The notes under the pieces were generated by a model. That model made no database searches, had not been told where the DNA came from, and worked only from the letters and a program-made list of their open reading frames with translations. DNA of 64,000 nt, from NCBI GenBank assembly GCA_029204225.1, contig CM055100.1, positions 56,996,239 through 57,060,238 on the forward strand. The letters run 5' to 3'. Positions 1 through 13,600 of the stretch are shown here, piece by piece (position 1 is the first letter of the stretch; every line of letters starts with the position of its first letter). Origin of the DNA: Diphasiastrum complanatum. Taxonomy: Eukaryota; Streptophyta; Lycopodiopsida; Lycopodiales; Lycopodiaceae. A program made the translations under genes and the position numbers.

Positions 1-1503
1 TTTGGACCCGTCATTGAAAATCGTCAACAAAGGTAGTCTCTTGATTGTGCGAAGAATGATATGTTACTTCAAGAAGTTAAATTAGTAACGCATGACTTCC
101 AAAAGTTCATGCATCAATGATTAAAGAAAATCAAATGATGTTCGCAAGTGACAAGGCAATTAAGCTTAAGATCCTGACTAAAATGGTCACACAAGGTTGG
201 ATGAGGCTAGGCATTTCATGGCAAAAGGCAAAGAAGATGGAATAAATGCCAGGTCGTGAGCAAGCAACTATACCACATTGGCTTGTTTTGCAGATGGAAC
301 TAGAGAATGCATGCTCAATAGTTATGGTAAGACATTATGGCCATTATTAAATATTTCGAGAGGCCAATGGCACTAGGTTGACAATGGGGAAAATCAGACA
401 AGCATGGTTGAAGCCTTTACACATTCATGGAACAAAGTCCAATTAGTCACATGGGCTCCATAATTTTCATCACATATCTAGTATAAAAAACCTAGTTCTT
501 GACTTCAAGGGGAGGTTTGAGTCCTTGTGACACATGCAACAAGAAACTCATTTGGAGTCCTCAATACTACAAACATGTCATGAATTCTCAGCAAGAGACT
601 TTGGAACATACTGGAATGGCATCCGCATGCCATAATCACATACAGAAATGTTCCGGCATGCCTGAACTTTTTTGTTAGAAGATTAACACCATTTACGTTC
701 ATGAACAAATTCATGAGGTTTACGAATATAATGGGATTGCAGATATCATACGCTCAGTAGTTTGAAACAATCAATGACCATGATTTATATTGTTCCCTAT
801 GGCACCTAGAAAATATCAAATATATTTGCAAAGAAAATGCTGCTGATGAAAACTAACAATTGAGTAAAAGTATTTAATGAGATTGTGTGATTCATACATT
901 AATGATCTGTGATAATTAATAATCATCATCCAAATAGTTTCATATGGTGTCGAGGAGATATCAAATATACTCACAAACAAACCGTCACTTGACCTTACTA
1001 CTTTTAGGTAACACATGATCATTATGTTAAGCTCCTATAACACCACCGCTAGCACCTCAAAAGTACTATCAATAAATGAGACTAATTGACCTGCTTTGAA
1101 ATTAATAAATTTCCTATCTAAGAAATGGAAATTATTTGCCATTTGAGAGTAATATGTTTAATAGCTATCTTTAGATACTCAACAAAACCCAATTTAGCTA
1201 GAAATGTGAATGGTTTCAGCCTTTACATAACTTTTCTTGAATAGTCTATTTCAACCATTAGTATTGGAATTCACCACTCAATTGCAATTTAATCCTTGTC
1301 TCAAGGATGTACCTTTTGTCTTATATGGCACCTCGGGTTTTTCTACTTTCGCATAATATTCTCTCCACTCCCAGTAGATAAAATCCAGAATTGTGTTTTA
1401 ATCAATGGAGCCCCTCATTGTCAATGTAGTGATGCAGAAAGTTGAGATTTGTAAGAGCATACACATCCACAAAACAAATATGCGTAAGTGCAGTCATAAA
1501 TGC
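1..1503. other. 3' flank of the host gene, no recognisable gene
   Basis: This AT-rich stretch lies downstream of the stop codon of the minus-strand host gene. I see only short, low-information reading frames and no transposon domain, LTR or RNA gene. The 3' UTR and polyadenylation site of the host gene must lie in its right-hand part, but I cannot fix the site. Confidence 0.5.
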
Positions 1504-1563
1504 TCACTTCGCTGCAGAATTAGAAGGATCAGGATCAAGCCTCCTTTGAATAGCAGCAGCAGC
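1504..1563 (-). CDS. Host gene exon 8 (C-terminus and stop)
   Basis: It encodes [19 protein letters not shown] followed by TGA at 1506-1504. The acceptor is CACTTCAG. Confidence 0.9.
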   Translation of the reverse strand, partial: AAAAIQRRLDPDPSNSAAK

Positions 1564-4500
1564 CTGAAGTGAAAACAGGTTCCATAAAATGAACAAGCCA
1601 AATTAGTTATGCATTCAGTATGGCTGATACTCAATGTGGTTGAGAAGCTAGCACAATTGGCAACCAATCTAGAAAGTTCAGCTACTTCAGGTGCATGACC
1701 TGCAAGTCTTCTAACCCAAAAGCTGCAAAGTCAGATAGCATTTACTAGTTACAAGCAAGAAAAGAGGTCAAGTTCACCGACCCTCTACTTCTGAAACAAG
1801 TCAAGGAGAAATCGGGCTATAACACAACAATTGCATTTACGTGTAAGAGTCTTAAAAACCAAAACCCCAATGAGAGTTGCATGTAAGTATGAAGAGCTTT
1901 GAGAAGGAGAGATGAAATGCTCAACGAATTCATATCTATGGAAAAGTGTATAGTTGGGAAACTTAAGGTTAGTTTCTCAGGATGATAGAGCAAGGAGCAT
2001 AGTAAGAGCAAGACACCTCCAAGTTGCCTAATCGATATTGGTATTGCATCTCCTCGCGAAGTTGGGCCTGTTCTCTCATTGCCTGTGCCTGATAGTAAAC
2101 AAGTAAACATCGGAAACAATCGCATTATATAAAAAGAGTGCCAATTAAAACACATCCAATTTATATGCTGCTTCCAAAAAACTCTGACCTTACCAATTTT
2201 GATGAAACTCTAGTCCTACATATTTGTTCACCGCTTCCAATGTATGGAATAGTTTTACTGGATGTTAGGACTATTTGTAAGAGCAGAGACAGATATAATA
2301 TGTGTAGGGTAGTGGTTTATAAAATGATCTTTCCACACAGGAATCTGGCCATAAAATATCCGGTTATTGACATTCTTATAGTCCAAAATCCTCATACGTA
2401 ATTGGAAATTTTGCAAAAAGTATCACATGAGGAATTAAAAGATGCACAACATCCTTATTTATCATAGAAGAACCCTTAGGTTGAGTATGCATACCATTCC
2501 ACCTTGCATCGATCGTTTCAAAGCCTCTATTTCTGCTTCCTTTTGTTGCTCCCTTGCCTTCCTAACTTCTTGTCTAGAGACAAAAACAAAGCAATTTTCA
2601 TATGTTTCAGCTCAACACTCGAGAAATGACTCATTAAGAAATCTCACTTGGAGCCTCATTAAACCACTAAAATGTCATATATCCATCGTTTTGACAATGC
2701 TTTTTAACAAACAGGGCAAAAACTTCACATTTATCATTGATTGTGGAACCAAATTAAATTGCCATCAGGAAAATCAAGCCTAGAACTGAGCATGGCTGGG
2801 TCTCATGTTTGGATGGTCATAAGAATCACAAAGATCTTCAAACTTTTAGGAGCAAGGAACCTTTCCCAATCAATCAGGCAAAATCACCCAAAAGATGTCT
2901 AATTCCAATGGATCTATGCCTTGCATGCTCTAGTTAGTCTGATAACTTGCTCAAAAAATAGTGATCTAACCAAACTACTCCCTTAGGCCCTAAGTTGACT
3001 CATTAACCAAAATCAGGAAAGCTTAAGCGATACAAGAAACCAAAATTAGGAACTCCAAATTCTCAATTGATGTGAGAGAGAGAGAGAGAGAGACCTCCTA
3101 GAGGATGGGTCCTCCCTTACGTACATGGAAACTATTGAGGGCTAATCACCAACTTGAGTCTTATGCCACATGGCAAGCACTCTTGGCGACTTGGACCCAA
3201 CTTGCACTTAACTACAAAGAGGGGTGATATTTACATTTAAATTGCCTCCATGACAAGTGTACAACATAAAATGATGTAAGTGATTGTTCAAATTTCTCTT
3301 TACTAAGCGGCTTAGTAAAGATGTATGTGGTCTGATCTTCGGTGCCAAAGAACTCAAGTTGAATTTCTCCACTATGAACTTTCTCCCATATGAAGTGATA
3401 ATTGACCTCAATGTGTTTTGTCCTACCATGGATACGGGATTCATGGCAAGTGAAATGCAACTCTAGCTATTGCAGTACACCATTGTAGCTGAAAAATGTG
3501 CATATCACCCAACATGCACCTCAACCACGTAGTCTTGCAGGAAGCCCTTGTACTTGCCATTTATTCAACTTCTATAGAAGACAATGCTATCATAGGTTGT
3601 TTCTTGTTGCACCAAGAAACCACTTCAAAACCTGGGTGCCTATCATCAATCTACGCCTGACCCATCTCCTGCCCAATCTACATCCAATTCAAGGTGTCCA
3701 TCATACGTATAAGCAATGCCATATGTAAAAGTTCCTTTGACATACCTCAAAATCAGCTTGACTGATTTCCAATGCGCCTCTATAGGCTTACTCATAAACT
3801 GAGTTGCAATGCCAACTACATGTGCAATGTCAGGTCTGCTTTTTGTAAGGTATATCAAGCTGCCTACCAATTGACAATAAGGTGTTCGTCTACAAAGGGT
3901 GTCCCATCATCATATGGCTCATGTGCATACTTTGCCTAGGATATAAAAAGAATAAAATGTTTCCTCCAAACTTCTAATCCTAGGCAATAATGTGTCAAGA
4001 CCAAATCTTTCACGTCAAATTTAAGTGAAAGAATTCTTTAACCTTAGCAAAGCAACTTATTGCTGATAGAATCCAAGTGATTCTGAAATCGGAGTAGACC
4101 AATTTTATTAGTACTCACACAAAACATCAAACTCAAGTGGAAGAAGAAACTTTATTGAGGAAGGAGAGAAATTGTAAGAAGATGTGATTCATGAACAATG
4201 AACTGAATTGATCTGAATTGATTATGGAGGAGGCCGCCCATCTGCTCTTATAGAGACTGGACTTGCTTTAAGGCAAAAGCTATTTGCCTACTATACTATT
4301 TGGTAAAAGCAACTATGCTAATTACGAAGTCTCAAAAATAGCAATCTATGCTATTCTAGCAAAATTGGTACTAACTTAGGTACCTAGCCAATCTTAGACT
4401 TTGACTTATACTAAAAAAAGAGATAGGCCTTTGAACTAGCTCGCGGGCTGGCCAGTACAATCAATCAATTAACTATTAATTCAAACAATCCCCCGTAATG

Positions 4501-7500
4501 GATAACTGATTATCAATTACACCTAGGAGTGTCTTGAACTTCTCAAACTTTTCACAACCAAGTCCTTTTGTGAAGATATCTGCAACTTGATCATTGGTGT
4601 CACAGTAGATCAACTCTACTTCACCACTCTGCAACTTTTCTCGTATGAAATGCTGCTGAACTTCTATATGCTTTGACCTGCTATGAAACACCGGATTCTT
4701 CGCAAGCTGAATGCAACTTTGATTGTCACACCAAAGTACTGTAGGTTCAACTTGTTCTATATTAAGATCTTTTGGAATCCTTCGTAACCAGATTGCTTCA
4801 CGAGTCGTTGATGTAGTAGCCCTATACTCTGCCTCTGTAGAAGGTAAAGCAATCGCCAAACACTCCTCAAAGTACTCATTCTAGTAACAGGTGCGAAAGT
4901 ATCTTCGTAGTATCCCTTGGCTACTAATCTGGCTTTATACTTATCTATAGAACCATCATAATTAAACTTGGTTCTAAAAAATCCACTTGCAACCAATTGG
5001 TTTCTTACCTGCTGGAAGTTCAACAAGATCCCATGTCTTGTTTTTCATAATAGACCTGTACTCCTCATCCATAGCAATCTTCCAAACTTGTTCCTTAGCA
5101 GCATATTCATAAAATAAAGGATCCTCAAAATCCAATACTGAAGCCATAAACGCATAATGTGTTTCTTCACCAGCTTCACAATAGTATCCACTTGATCATG
5201 TCAATCTCTTAGCTCCTTGTTGACTCCATTCTCCCATCCAACATTTGACTATTTTGAATAGTCTCACAATACCATCTTGGTGATTTCTTTGTAGGTAAAC
5301 TCTTGGCCTTTCCTTTCGTTTACCAAGATCCACCTGTGTACTCACCCTTGGTACAATTTGTGTAGAAGCTGTATCACATGGACCTGTATCTTCCTAAGCA
5401 TCCTCTTCCTCATGATCTTCTAGGTTAGAAGACTCACTTTCTTTGAACACAACATCCCTGCTCATAATCACCTCCTTACTGGTAAGATTATAAAGGCGAT
5501 ATGCCTTCTCTTCCTCATCATAACCAAGGAATAAACACTTGATTGCACCTTTGAATCAAGTTTTTGACGATGATCTTCAGGAACATGAGCATATGCAATA
5601 CAACCAAAAACTCGTAGATGATCCACTTTAGCTTTTATACCTGTGAAAGCTTCTTCTGGAGTTCGATTGTGAACTGCTTTTGTAGGACTTTTGTTGAGTA
5701 AATAAACTGCTGTACAAACTGCTTCGCCCCACAAATGATTCTTGAGGTTCTTACCTCGTAGCATGCTTCGAGCACTCTCCACAATGGACCTGTTCTTTCT
5801 CTCGGCTACTCCATTATGCTGTGGTGTATCTGTCGAAGCAAATTGTCTCTTGATTCCATGTTCTTTGCAGAATTCCTAGAACTCTGTAGATATGAACTCA
5901 CCTCCCTTATCTGAATGTAGAATCTTCATTTGCTTTCTTGTTTGCTTCTCAACAAGTGATTTGAACTAAGTAAAGAACTTAAAAGCTTGACTTTTATACT
6001 TAAGCAAGTATATCCATACTTTCCTAGAAAAATCATCCACAAATACCATGAAAAAGGATGCTCCCCCTATAGACTCAGGCTCCATAGGACCACATAAGTC
6101 TGTATGAACAAGCTCCAAGATCTCCTTGGCTATATATGCTCCATCCTTAGGAAACTGCATACGATGCTGCTTGCCCATAACACATCCTTCACTGATTTTT
6201 TCCGAAGATACAATATTAGGTAATCCTATTACCATATTATTTGTCCTTTAGAACCTGTAAGCTTTTATAGTTCAGATGTCCAAACCTTTCATGCCACATC
6301 CTGCTCTCCATGCTATCAAAAGTTGCACAAACTTGATGATTCGATGTAGACGCATCAAGTTTGTAAAGTCGACCTTCCAAAAATCCTTTGACCACAACTT
6401 TGTAACCTTTGTTTTTGTCTTTGATAAGACACTTCCGATCATCAAACTCAACTTTCATATTTGTTTAGCGATAGCTGAAACTGAAAGTAAATTCTTCTCT
6501 AAACCTGGAACAAAGGGAACATTCTTAATTTCTCCTATATTCCCTTAAGGTAAATGTACTCTCATTGTACCTCGACCTTTGATGTCGTAAGAAGAATTGT
6601 CTCCAAGCTTGACATGTGCATTTACACCACTGTCATCAAACTGTGTGAACCACTCACGATGTGGTGCCATATGTTGCGTTGCTCCAGAATCAATGTACCA
6701 ACGGTCATTAGAATTCTCTGATGTTGAAGCTGAGAATAACTCATAGCATCCCACAGCTTCACTTTTGTCTTCGTCTTCAATGAAGTTTCCTGACTGCTTC
6801 TTCTTGTCCTGGATGGCCTTGTTTTTCCTGCACTCAAACGCAAAGTGACCATATTCACCACAAAAGTTACAACTGCCATTTCTCTTTGGATTGGACTTGG
6901 AACCGTCTCCTTTTTCCGAATTGTCCCTGCCTTCCTGCTTCTGATCCTTTTTACCTCCTTTCTTTTTGCCCTTCTTACCTTGATTCTTGGTGAAGAAACC
7001 TAGCTCCTTGAAATCTTCCCTAGACATCAAGTTTTGTCTTCGTAATTCTTCTTGAAGTAGCAATCCATTTAGCTTGTCGAATGTCGGCGATCTTTCCCTC
7101 AAACTTAGTGTCATAACAAAGTTTTGATATTGGAATGGTAAGCTATTCAAAACAACTTCTACAAGGGTTTTATCAAGTACAATTTCTCCTATAGAAGACA
7201 ACTGATCTCTTAGATCCTTCACCCTGGTAATAAAATTCTGTAATGGATTCTTCTGATTCCATTTTCAAGGTATGAAGCTTATTATTCAAGAACAATGCTC
7301 AAGACTTACTCATTGTTTCAAATATTCCTAAGAATATCCCATGCTTCCTTAGGCCCGACTGCATTTCTGATCAAACGAATAACCTTATCCTTCACGAATA
7401 AATTGATGATATGGTGTGCACGCTGCACCCGCTTCTCAAATATCCTTCTATCTTGATCATTGAGACCTTGAGCCATCACCTCTTGTCTTTTGACAATTTC

Positions 7501-8948
7501 CCAATAACCTTTGTCCTGAAGTATATTCTGAAGTTTGAACTTCCACAAGCTGTAGTTAGATCCATCTAACTTGCTCGACTCCGAAAGAAAAATCCATGAA
7601 GGCTCCCCATCGTTGTCGTACAAAGATAATGGGCTTTCCACTAAGAATATAATTGCATGCAACAATTTTTGAGGATATCTCCCTCAGAAAAGACCTATCC
7701 AATTGTTGCCTTCCCTGGATATCACCTGTCCAGATCTTGCATGCAAAATATCTTCAATAACTATCTACAAACCCGTATCACATCAAAGTCCCATAGATGC
7801 CCAGAAACGTGTTTCTGGGAGGACGCGTTTCTCAAAAACACGGTTCTCCTCCCAGAAACATGCTCAAAAAAAAAAACAGTTTATTAAAAAAAAATTGCCC
7901 ATCTTCACGGCCAGAATCGCGCTAGCCGTGGAGGAGCTAAATTTTTTTATTTTGACCTACAAGTGTCCAATCGAGGCGTGTGCATAGTCGGGGCAGGCAT
8001 CTACTCGGCGATACGAAGGTGGTGTGCACGGTGCCAGGGGGATCTGAGCTTCGTGGAGATCGAAATGATCGGTTTTCGATTTTTGGTAAGTGTAGGCTTG
8101 TTTTTTTGCAAGTGTTGACATTGAGCTGTATGCAGCCAATTCAAGCGTAGTTTGGCTCTAGACCACCTTTCCTCATGCCCACGGTGATTCCTACGGGTCA
8201 GTTTCAACCATTACAGCACGCCTTGCGAGATTTGAACACCACAATCCAAATGCTTGTTTTCCATTTTCAGAAAATGACTTGTGGGCAACCGATTCAGGTG
8301 GTGTCTGAGCCTAGAATGCATTTCCACATGCCTGCAGAGACTCCTGTGACCTCCGTTCTGCCCGTCTACATCCGTACCACAAATTTCAATTTTCATGCCC
8401 TAATTCCATGTTTTTTAAGGTTTAGGCATGGAGCATCGTGCAAGCATCCTCCAGTAGCGTGGTTTAGGCCTGCACTGGACTCCTTTATGCCTGCAAGGAC
8501 TCCCACGCTAGCATTAGTCGCCCGTTTTCGCTCACACTGGAATTATTCTATCCCTCGCCCTAGTCTCGTGTGTTCTTTGGCACTTGCTATGATTTTACTA
8601 GAATCAATGTGACGCGTGCTTGGATATGTTCAGCTCTATTTTAGGCTGGTAATGTTTGTCAATGCACTGTGTTTTCTTCTACTAAACGGTTGCCTGCTTG
8701 TTTTCGTTCGCAGCTTTGATCTCGTGTTGACACGATGCCGGTGCAGCGCCTGAGGCCTTTGGGGCGAGGTTGAGCTTGCCGAGGGGGATGTGGCTACACA
8801 CCATGGCACGGGAGTCCGTAGATGGAGATGCTTGCATGGTGGTGGTCTCTTCACGGGATCACTTACCAAGGTTAGAGCTCACTTACTGAGGCTCAGAGGG
8901 CCAAGTGGGCAGGCATTGAGCATATCTGATTGCCCTAGGATTTCTGAT

Positions 8949-9006
<58 letters not shown>

Positions 9007-10479
9007 TGTCTATTATGTACGGGCGCGGTGGTGCATCACAGGTTTCCGGACAAGGACAGGGACAAGGACAGCAGGGACAGGGACAGGGAGCAAGAGCAGC
9101 TGCAGGTTCACAAGCAGGGCTCACAGGTAGGCAGGCGCGGCCTACTACGGGTGCAGAGCCCAGTACAACACGTTCTGGGCAGGGTTTAGGTGCAGTGCAT
9201 GGTCCAGGCGGGGCCACTCCAGTTCCACCCGCAGCAACAGGGCTTAGTTCAGAGGGGAGAGCGTCACATACATGGTGGGTCTACCATGGGCGCGGCACAG
9301 GTCCCCTGCGACGACTGGTCGAGAGAGTCCTTGCACATGACTGTTCAGCAGGAGCTTGCGAGCGGAATTGGAGCACCTGGGCCTTGTATCACATGCAGAA
9401 AAGGAACAAGTTGTCCATCGAGCAGTGTAGGCGGTTGGTGTTTGTGAACACCAATGGCCGTATGATGAGGCGCACACGAGGAGGGGGACAGATGCTCGAG
9501 GTGAGTCACATCATCACCCCTTGTTTCTTGCTATGCTTTGACAAACTGAATTGCTTTCGAATTATGCAATGAATTGCTGACAACAATGTATTGTTTTTGG
9601 TTGCAGGTGAACCCTGACACTTGCTTGGTGGATTCGGCAGCTGCTGCTCCTTGGGCACCACCCACGCAGAAGGAGATGGATGATGAGATCTATAAAGAGT
9701 TCTATAGACATGCACAGGCTGACGCACGGGCTCTACGGCATTCGAGGAGGGCAGACATGCAAAGGGATAGGGCTGAGGAGGGGGATGATGAGGGCTTGGA
9801 GGGTGGAGAGGAGCTCGGGGCTGACTATCAGGAGGAGGAGCGGGTTGAGGGGGATACGGAGGACGATGAGGAGATGGGGGCGGAGGCACAGGGGGATGAC
9901 CTAGCTGACCTGCTGGTGGACCCTGATGTGGAGATAGAGGAGGAGCCAGCCATTCCTGCACGTATGCCTAGGGGGAGACCTAGAGGTTCTGGGAGGGGGG
10001 GCTGAGTTCGCTTTTTGTAGACAAGAGTGGAGCATCACAGATAGCCGTCGGCCAGGCATCATCACAGTGGGTAGGGCCATCCCAAGGCGTAGGATCACAG
10101 CCACCTGACACACAGACACGCAGGGGTAGACACAGGGGTGGGGGCAGGCAGAGGGGGGCCAGAGGAGGGGAGAGAGGCAGAGGCAGGGGGAGGATCCAGA
10201 GCCAGAGCACACAGCAGAGAGCCAGAGCACGCAGCAGAGCCAGGGCCACACCACGGCATAATGGCTCCCTCCAGTTCCGATTCATCTATAGACCCTTTGG
10301 ATCTGCAGTCAGGCACAGATTCAGATGATGGTTCCTACCATGACTCTGACAAGTCTTAGTTGTGTAGTTTTCATTACGTTCATGAAACATCATTGTACCC
10401 CATTTTGGTGCCATGTGGCCCGATATTATATATTATGATAATCCTATTCACAGCAGTGTAACGATTCAGTACTGATCTT

Positions 10480-10554
<75 letters not shown>

Positions 10555-10654
10555 GGTTGAAAAACGATTCCATATGGTTGAAAAATGCTTCAGTACGGTT
10601 CAGGACAATGCAGTATGGTAACTGGTTCAGAACACTTAGCAGAGAGAGAGAGAG

Positions 10655-10695
<41 letters not shown>

Positions 10696-13600
10696 GGAGA
10701 ATTTTGGGGCATCATGTTTTTTTATGAATTTTTTATATTAAACACAGCAAAGCGTAAACCTGGGAGTTAATGCACCTAAACTAGACCATCCTGCACCCGA
10801 AACATTCGGCAAACTACACAATAATTATGCACTTAATTAGAGCTTTCACCTGATACCCATATTGCCCAAACAAAAACCAAACAAAATTAAAAATTAAAAA
10901 TTATGTTTTTGGGAATTTTTTTGATATTTCAGAAACGCGTTTCTGAACGCGTTTCAGAAACGCTGGGCATCTATGCATCAGACACACTTGCATACAAGCC
11001 AAAAAAACAATAAAAAACCAACTTGTCATACCTTGACAATTGAGATTAATGAACCTGACCCAAACAATCAAGGAAACATAAACTTATATGATTCAAGCAG
11101 AATCAAGGGACAGGCCCTCAATATTTATACGAAACAGCAAAGAAGAACCAAAAGCAACCTGCAAACAGGGAAGGTTCACTGTAAACAGTCAACACGAAAC
11201 TTTGAGATGTGATTCATATATTACGAATATGGATAACTTATAAAAGTATGGTGTGAAGGATTTTAGCGAGAAAACAGAGAGTTGAGGACTTGAAACTTTG
11301 GAAAAACAAGTGACGAGGTGGAAGCTGTAAAATGTCTGGTGCATGTTAAAGGAATCAAAAATCACTATATGAACTACAAAATAGGACCAAATAATAAAAT
11401 TTTAACAATTCACAAAGACTTTCATGTATGCATGATATGGAGGATATATAGATTAGGGTAGATGTAGAAAAAAACCGGCGTTGTTCTTCATCATTGAACT
11501 CTGTCCGCTCAGATTCTAGCCCCGACTTTAAGCCTCTACTCATCTCTTTCATTAACTTCCTCCGATGATATGCATCCAAATCATAGTATCTGTCCAGCCA
11601 AATACGCAAATGCAACAACTTCATACATATAATAGAAGCAGTTTCTATAAAATCAAATACCCAGTATTTGCATTTTGGAAGAATCTGCAAGATCGAGAAT
11701 AGCACAAACGGTACATTTTTAAGGTTGTTATCAACTGATATGAAGCAAGAGTTTTATCTGAAAATGCAGTATTATTTTGATCAATATCAGGATAACAACT
11801 ACTCAGATTTTGCTATCCAAACATAGTTACAAAACTAAAACCAGCACAATGCAGATTATGCCAGGTAGTTCTTACTTTTTGGGAAGAGTTGCCGTGTTGA
11901 AATCCTCCATGTATCTGGAATATGATGGAGAATGAGTTGTTGGAGAGACAAAATAGAAAGAGATATTGTGGCTCAAACTTCCTTCAACATGGCTAGATGA
12001 AAAACAGCAATGCTATTTGCGCTTCTAAAGCAAATCGATTGTGGCCATAAAGTAGCAAAATTGTCTAATGTTTCTGAAATTAAAAAAAGTCTCAGATAAT
12101 TTCTATGTTGAATAGCTGCTCTCTAACAAGACTTGTAATGCAAAGCATAAGCAGTTCAAGATGATCGTTTGCCAAACTTTTGTAAAAGCATGGAAAGTTG
12201 AAGCATAAGCATACTCTTTAAACATCTGCTTTTCCTCCCAGGTTGGAAGCGTCTCCAGATTCACCTGCCATATGCACAATAAGGCCAACACTCCATGAAA
12301 AAATCTACTTAGACCTTTATAGCCGGATACATATGTAAATGTAGATAGATTGAAATGAGTCGTAATCTGCAAATGTCAAAAAAGATGCAAGTCAAGAATG
12401 GATGCAGAGGGTTCCATACTGAACCTAACTATGACAAAAACGGAGGGATTAAGTTGCAAAAGAGCAGGTTCCATTCCCAACAGGTCACGATAGATACAGT
12501 GCTGTTGCGTTTGTATTCTGAACGTTCAGAACAGTGCAGCATTTTACAAAAGAGGGACTATTTGGGGTCCCAAACACTTCAGGACATGTGCAAAATGGCA
12601 AAGGTCGCTTATTGGAGGAGGAGAGACACAATGAGATGTTCTAAGAACTTGTTTAGATGAATGCTAGGGAAATATTCTAAGTAGCAGGCCACAGTTTAAT
12701 GAAGTAAGGTGAGAGTAAAATGAGTAGTTGGAATCTTTTGGTCGCCTCTTGCTCTTTTTTGGACATGATGTTTTGATGGGTTAGCAATCCATTGTTACTA
12801 TTTCAGTTATATAAATTTAGTGCACTAAAGCTAGTAGGAGTGCTATGAGTTTTGGGAGTTTCATTCACCCAACTGAGAGAGGAGTGCTAAGAGTTTTTGG
12901 AGTCTTATTAAAAAAATTGAGCGATTGATTGTGTTCACTAAAAACATACATTGCCTATTATTAGATGAAGCATAGCAATGTCGAACTTGTTATGTCCCTA
13001 GAAGGCATAACTGGGCTGGCCTTTACTTTAGCGGCCAGTGTTGTTGCTAGCAATGACGGGATCTTAGCTCACCTAATAAGCCTAGAGAGAGACAGTTCAA
13101 AGAGAAGCACTTCCAAGAGCATTGCGAGGGAATCAGAGCAGGTTAAGAGATGGAGAATGTTAGGGACCCAACACCCTTGGGTCCCAAACCCAAACTTGAG
13201 ACTGGACGATGACTGGGCCTGTAGACTTGATCGGTGACTCGTGAACCTACATGGTTGCCACGTGTCATGATCTAGGAGTGCACATGGCTTGGAGTCTCTC
13301 TCCTTGGAGGTATACAAGGGGAGGAGGACTCATTTGCCAACCATTCTATCTACCTAGGAGGAGGTGGGTAGAGAGCGTGTGCACGGCCAGGATGGAGTGC
13401 TAGCTTGAGGCAGGAGATGGCTGAGAGCCTAGGCAGTGGTATGGGACATTGTCTAGGATGGAGGTCGGGCAGTAAGTATGAGTCTAACATATGGTATCAG
13501 AGCCATGCATGCCAAAAGCAGGTGTCTTGTTCCGAAGTTGATTTCTTGTAAGTTTTGTATCTTTTGACGAAATTCAATTTAGGCGAGAAATGTGTTTTTT

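Larger units (their letters stand above)
4075..7791 (-). mobile_element. Ty1/copia retrotransposon, 5'-truncated, RT deleted
   Basis: A minus-strand copia element in intron 5. In order it shows gag (7665-7321 and 7222-6800), a CCHC knuckle [14 protein letters not shown], protease [11 protein letters not shown], a GAG-pre-integrase domain ([14 protein letters not shown]), integrase pieces ([19 protein letters not shown]), the start of RT (KARLVAKGY...FAPVTRM) and RNase H (4859-4476). RT is joined directly to RNase H near 4862, so the catalytic core is lost. A PPT (ACGGGGGA) precedes a 3' LTR. No 5' LTR is present; the 5' side ends at the hAT element. Stops and frameshifts make it inactive. Confidence 0.85.
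7792..10975 (+). mobile_element. hAT-like DNA transposon A (C-terminal transposase only)
   Basis: The ends carry a 13-bp perfect inverted repeat, CATAGATGCCCAG at 7792-7804 and CTGGGCATCTATG at 10963-10975, each followed inward by GTTTC/GAAAC palindromes. The interior encodes a hAT dimerisation region (see 9266-10005), three long AG microsatellites and no N-terminal transposase core, so it is non-autonomous. No convincing 8-bp target duplication is visible. It lies in intron 5 and abuts the copia 5' side. Confidence 0.65.

Noticed and set aside
8175-8612. 145-codon plus-strand frame inside hAT element A
   Set aside because: It has no domain, biased composition and no relation to the hAT transposase order.
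8949-10770. Reading frames with RERERERE or LSLSLS runs
   Set aside because: They are translations of AG microsatellites and have no other coding support.
7784-10983. 8-bp target duplication for hAT element A
   Set aside because: The flanks CAAAGTCC and CATCAGAC do not match, and shifting the boundary by a few bases does not help.
12165-12214. Extension of host exon 3 through the GTATGC donor to ...STFHAFTK
   Set aside because: The frame is open there, but only the GTATGC donor joins in phase to exon 4 and gives the conserved [12 protein letters not shown] sequence.
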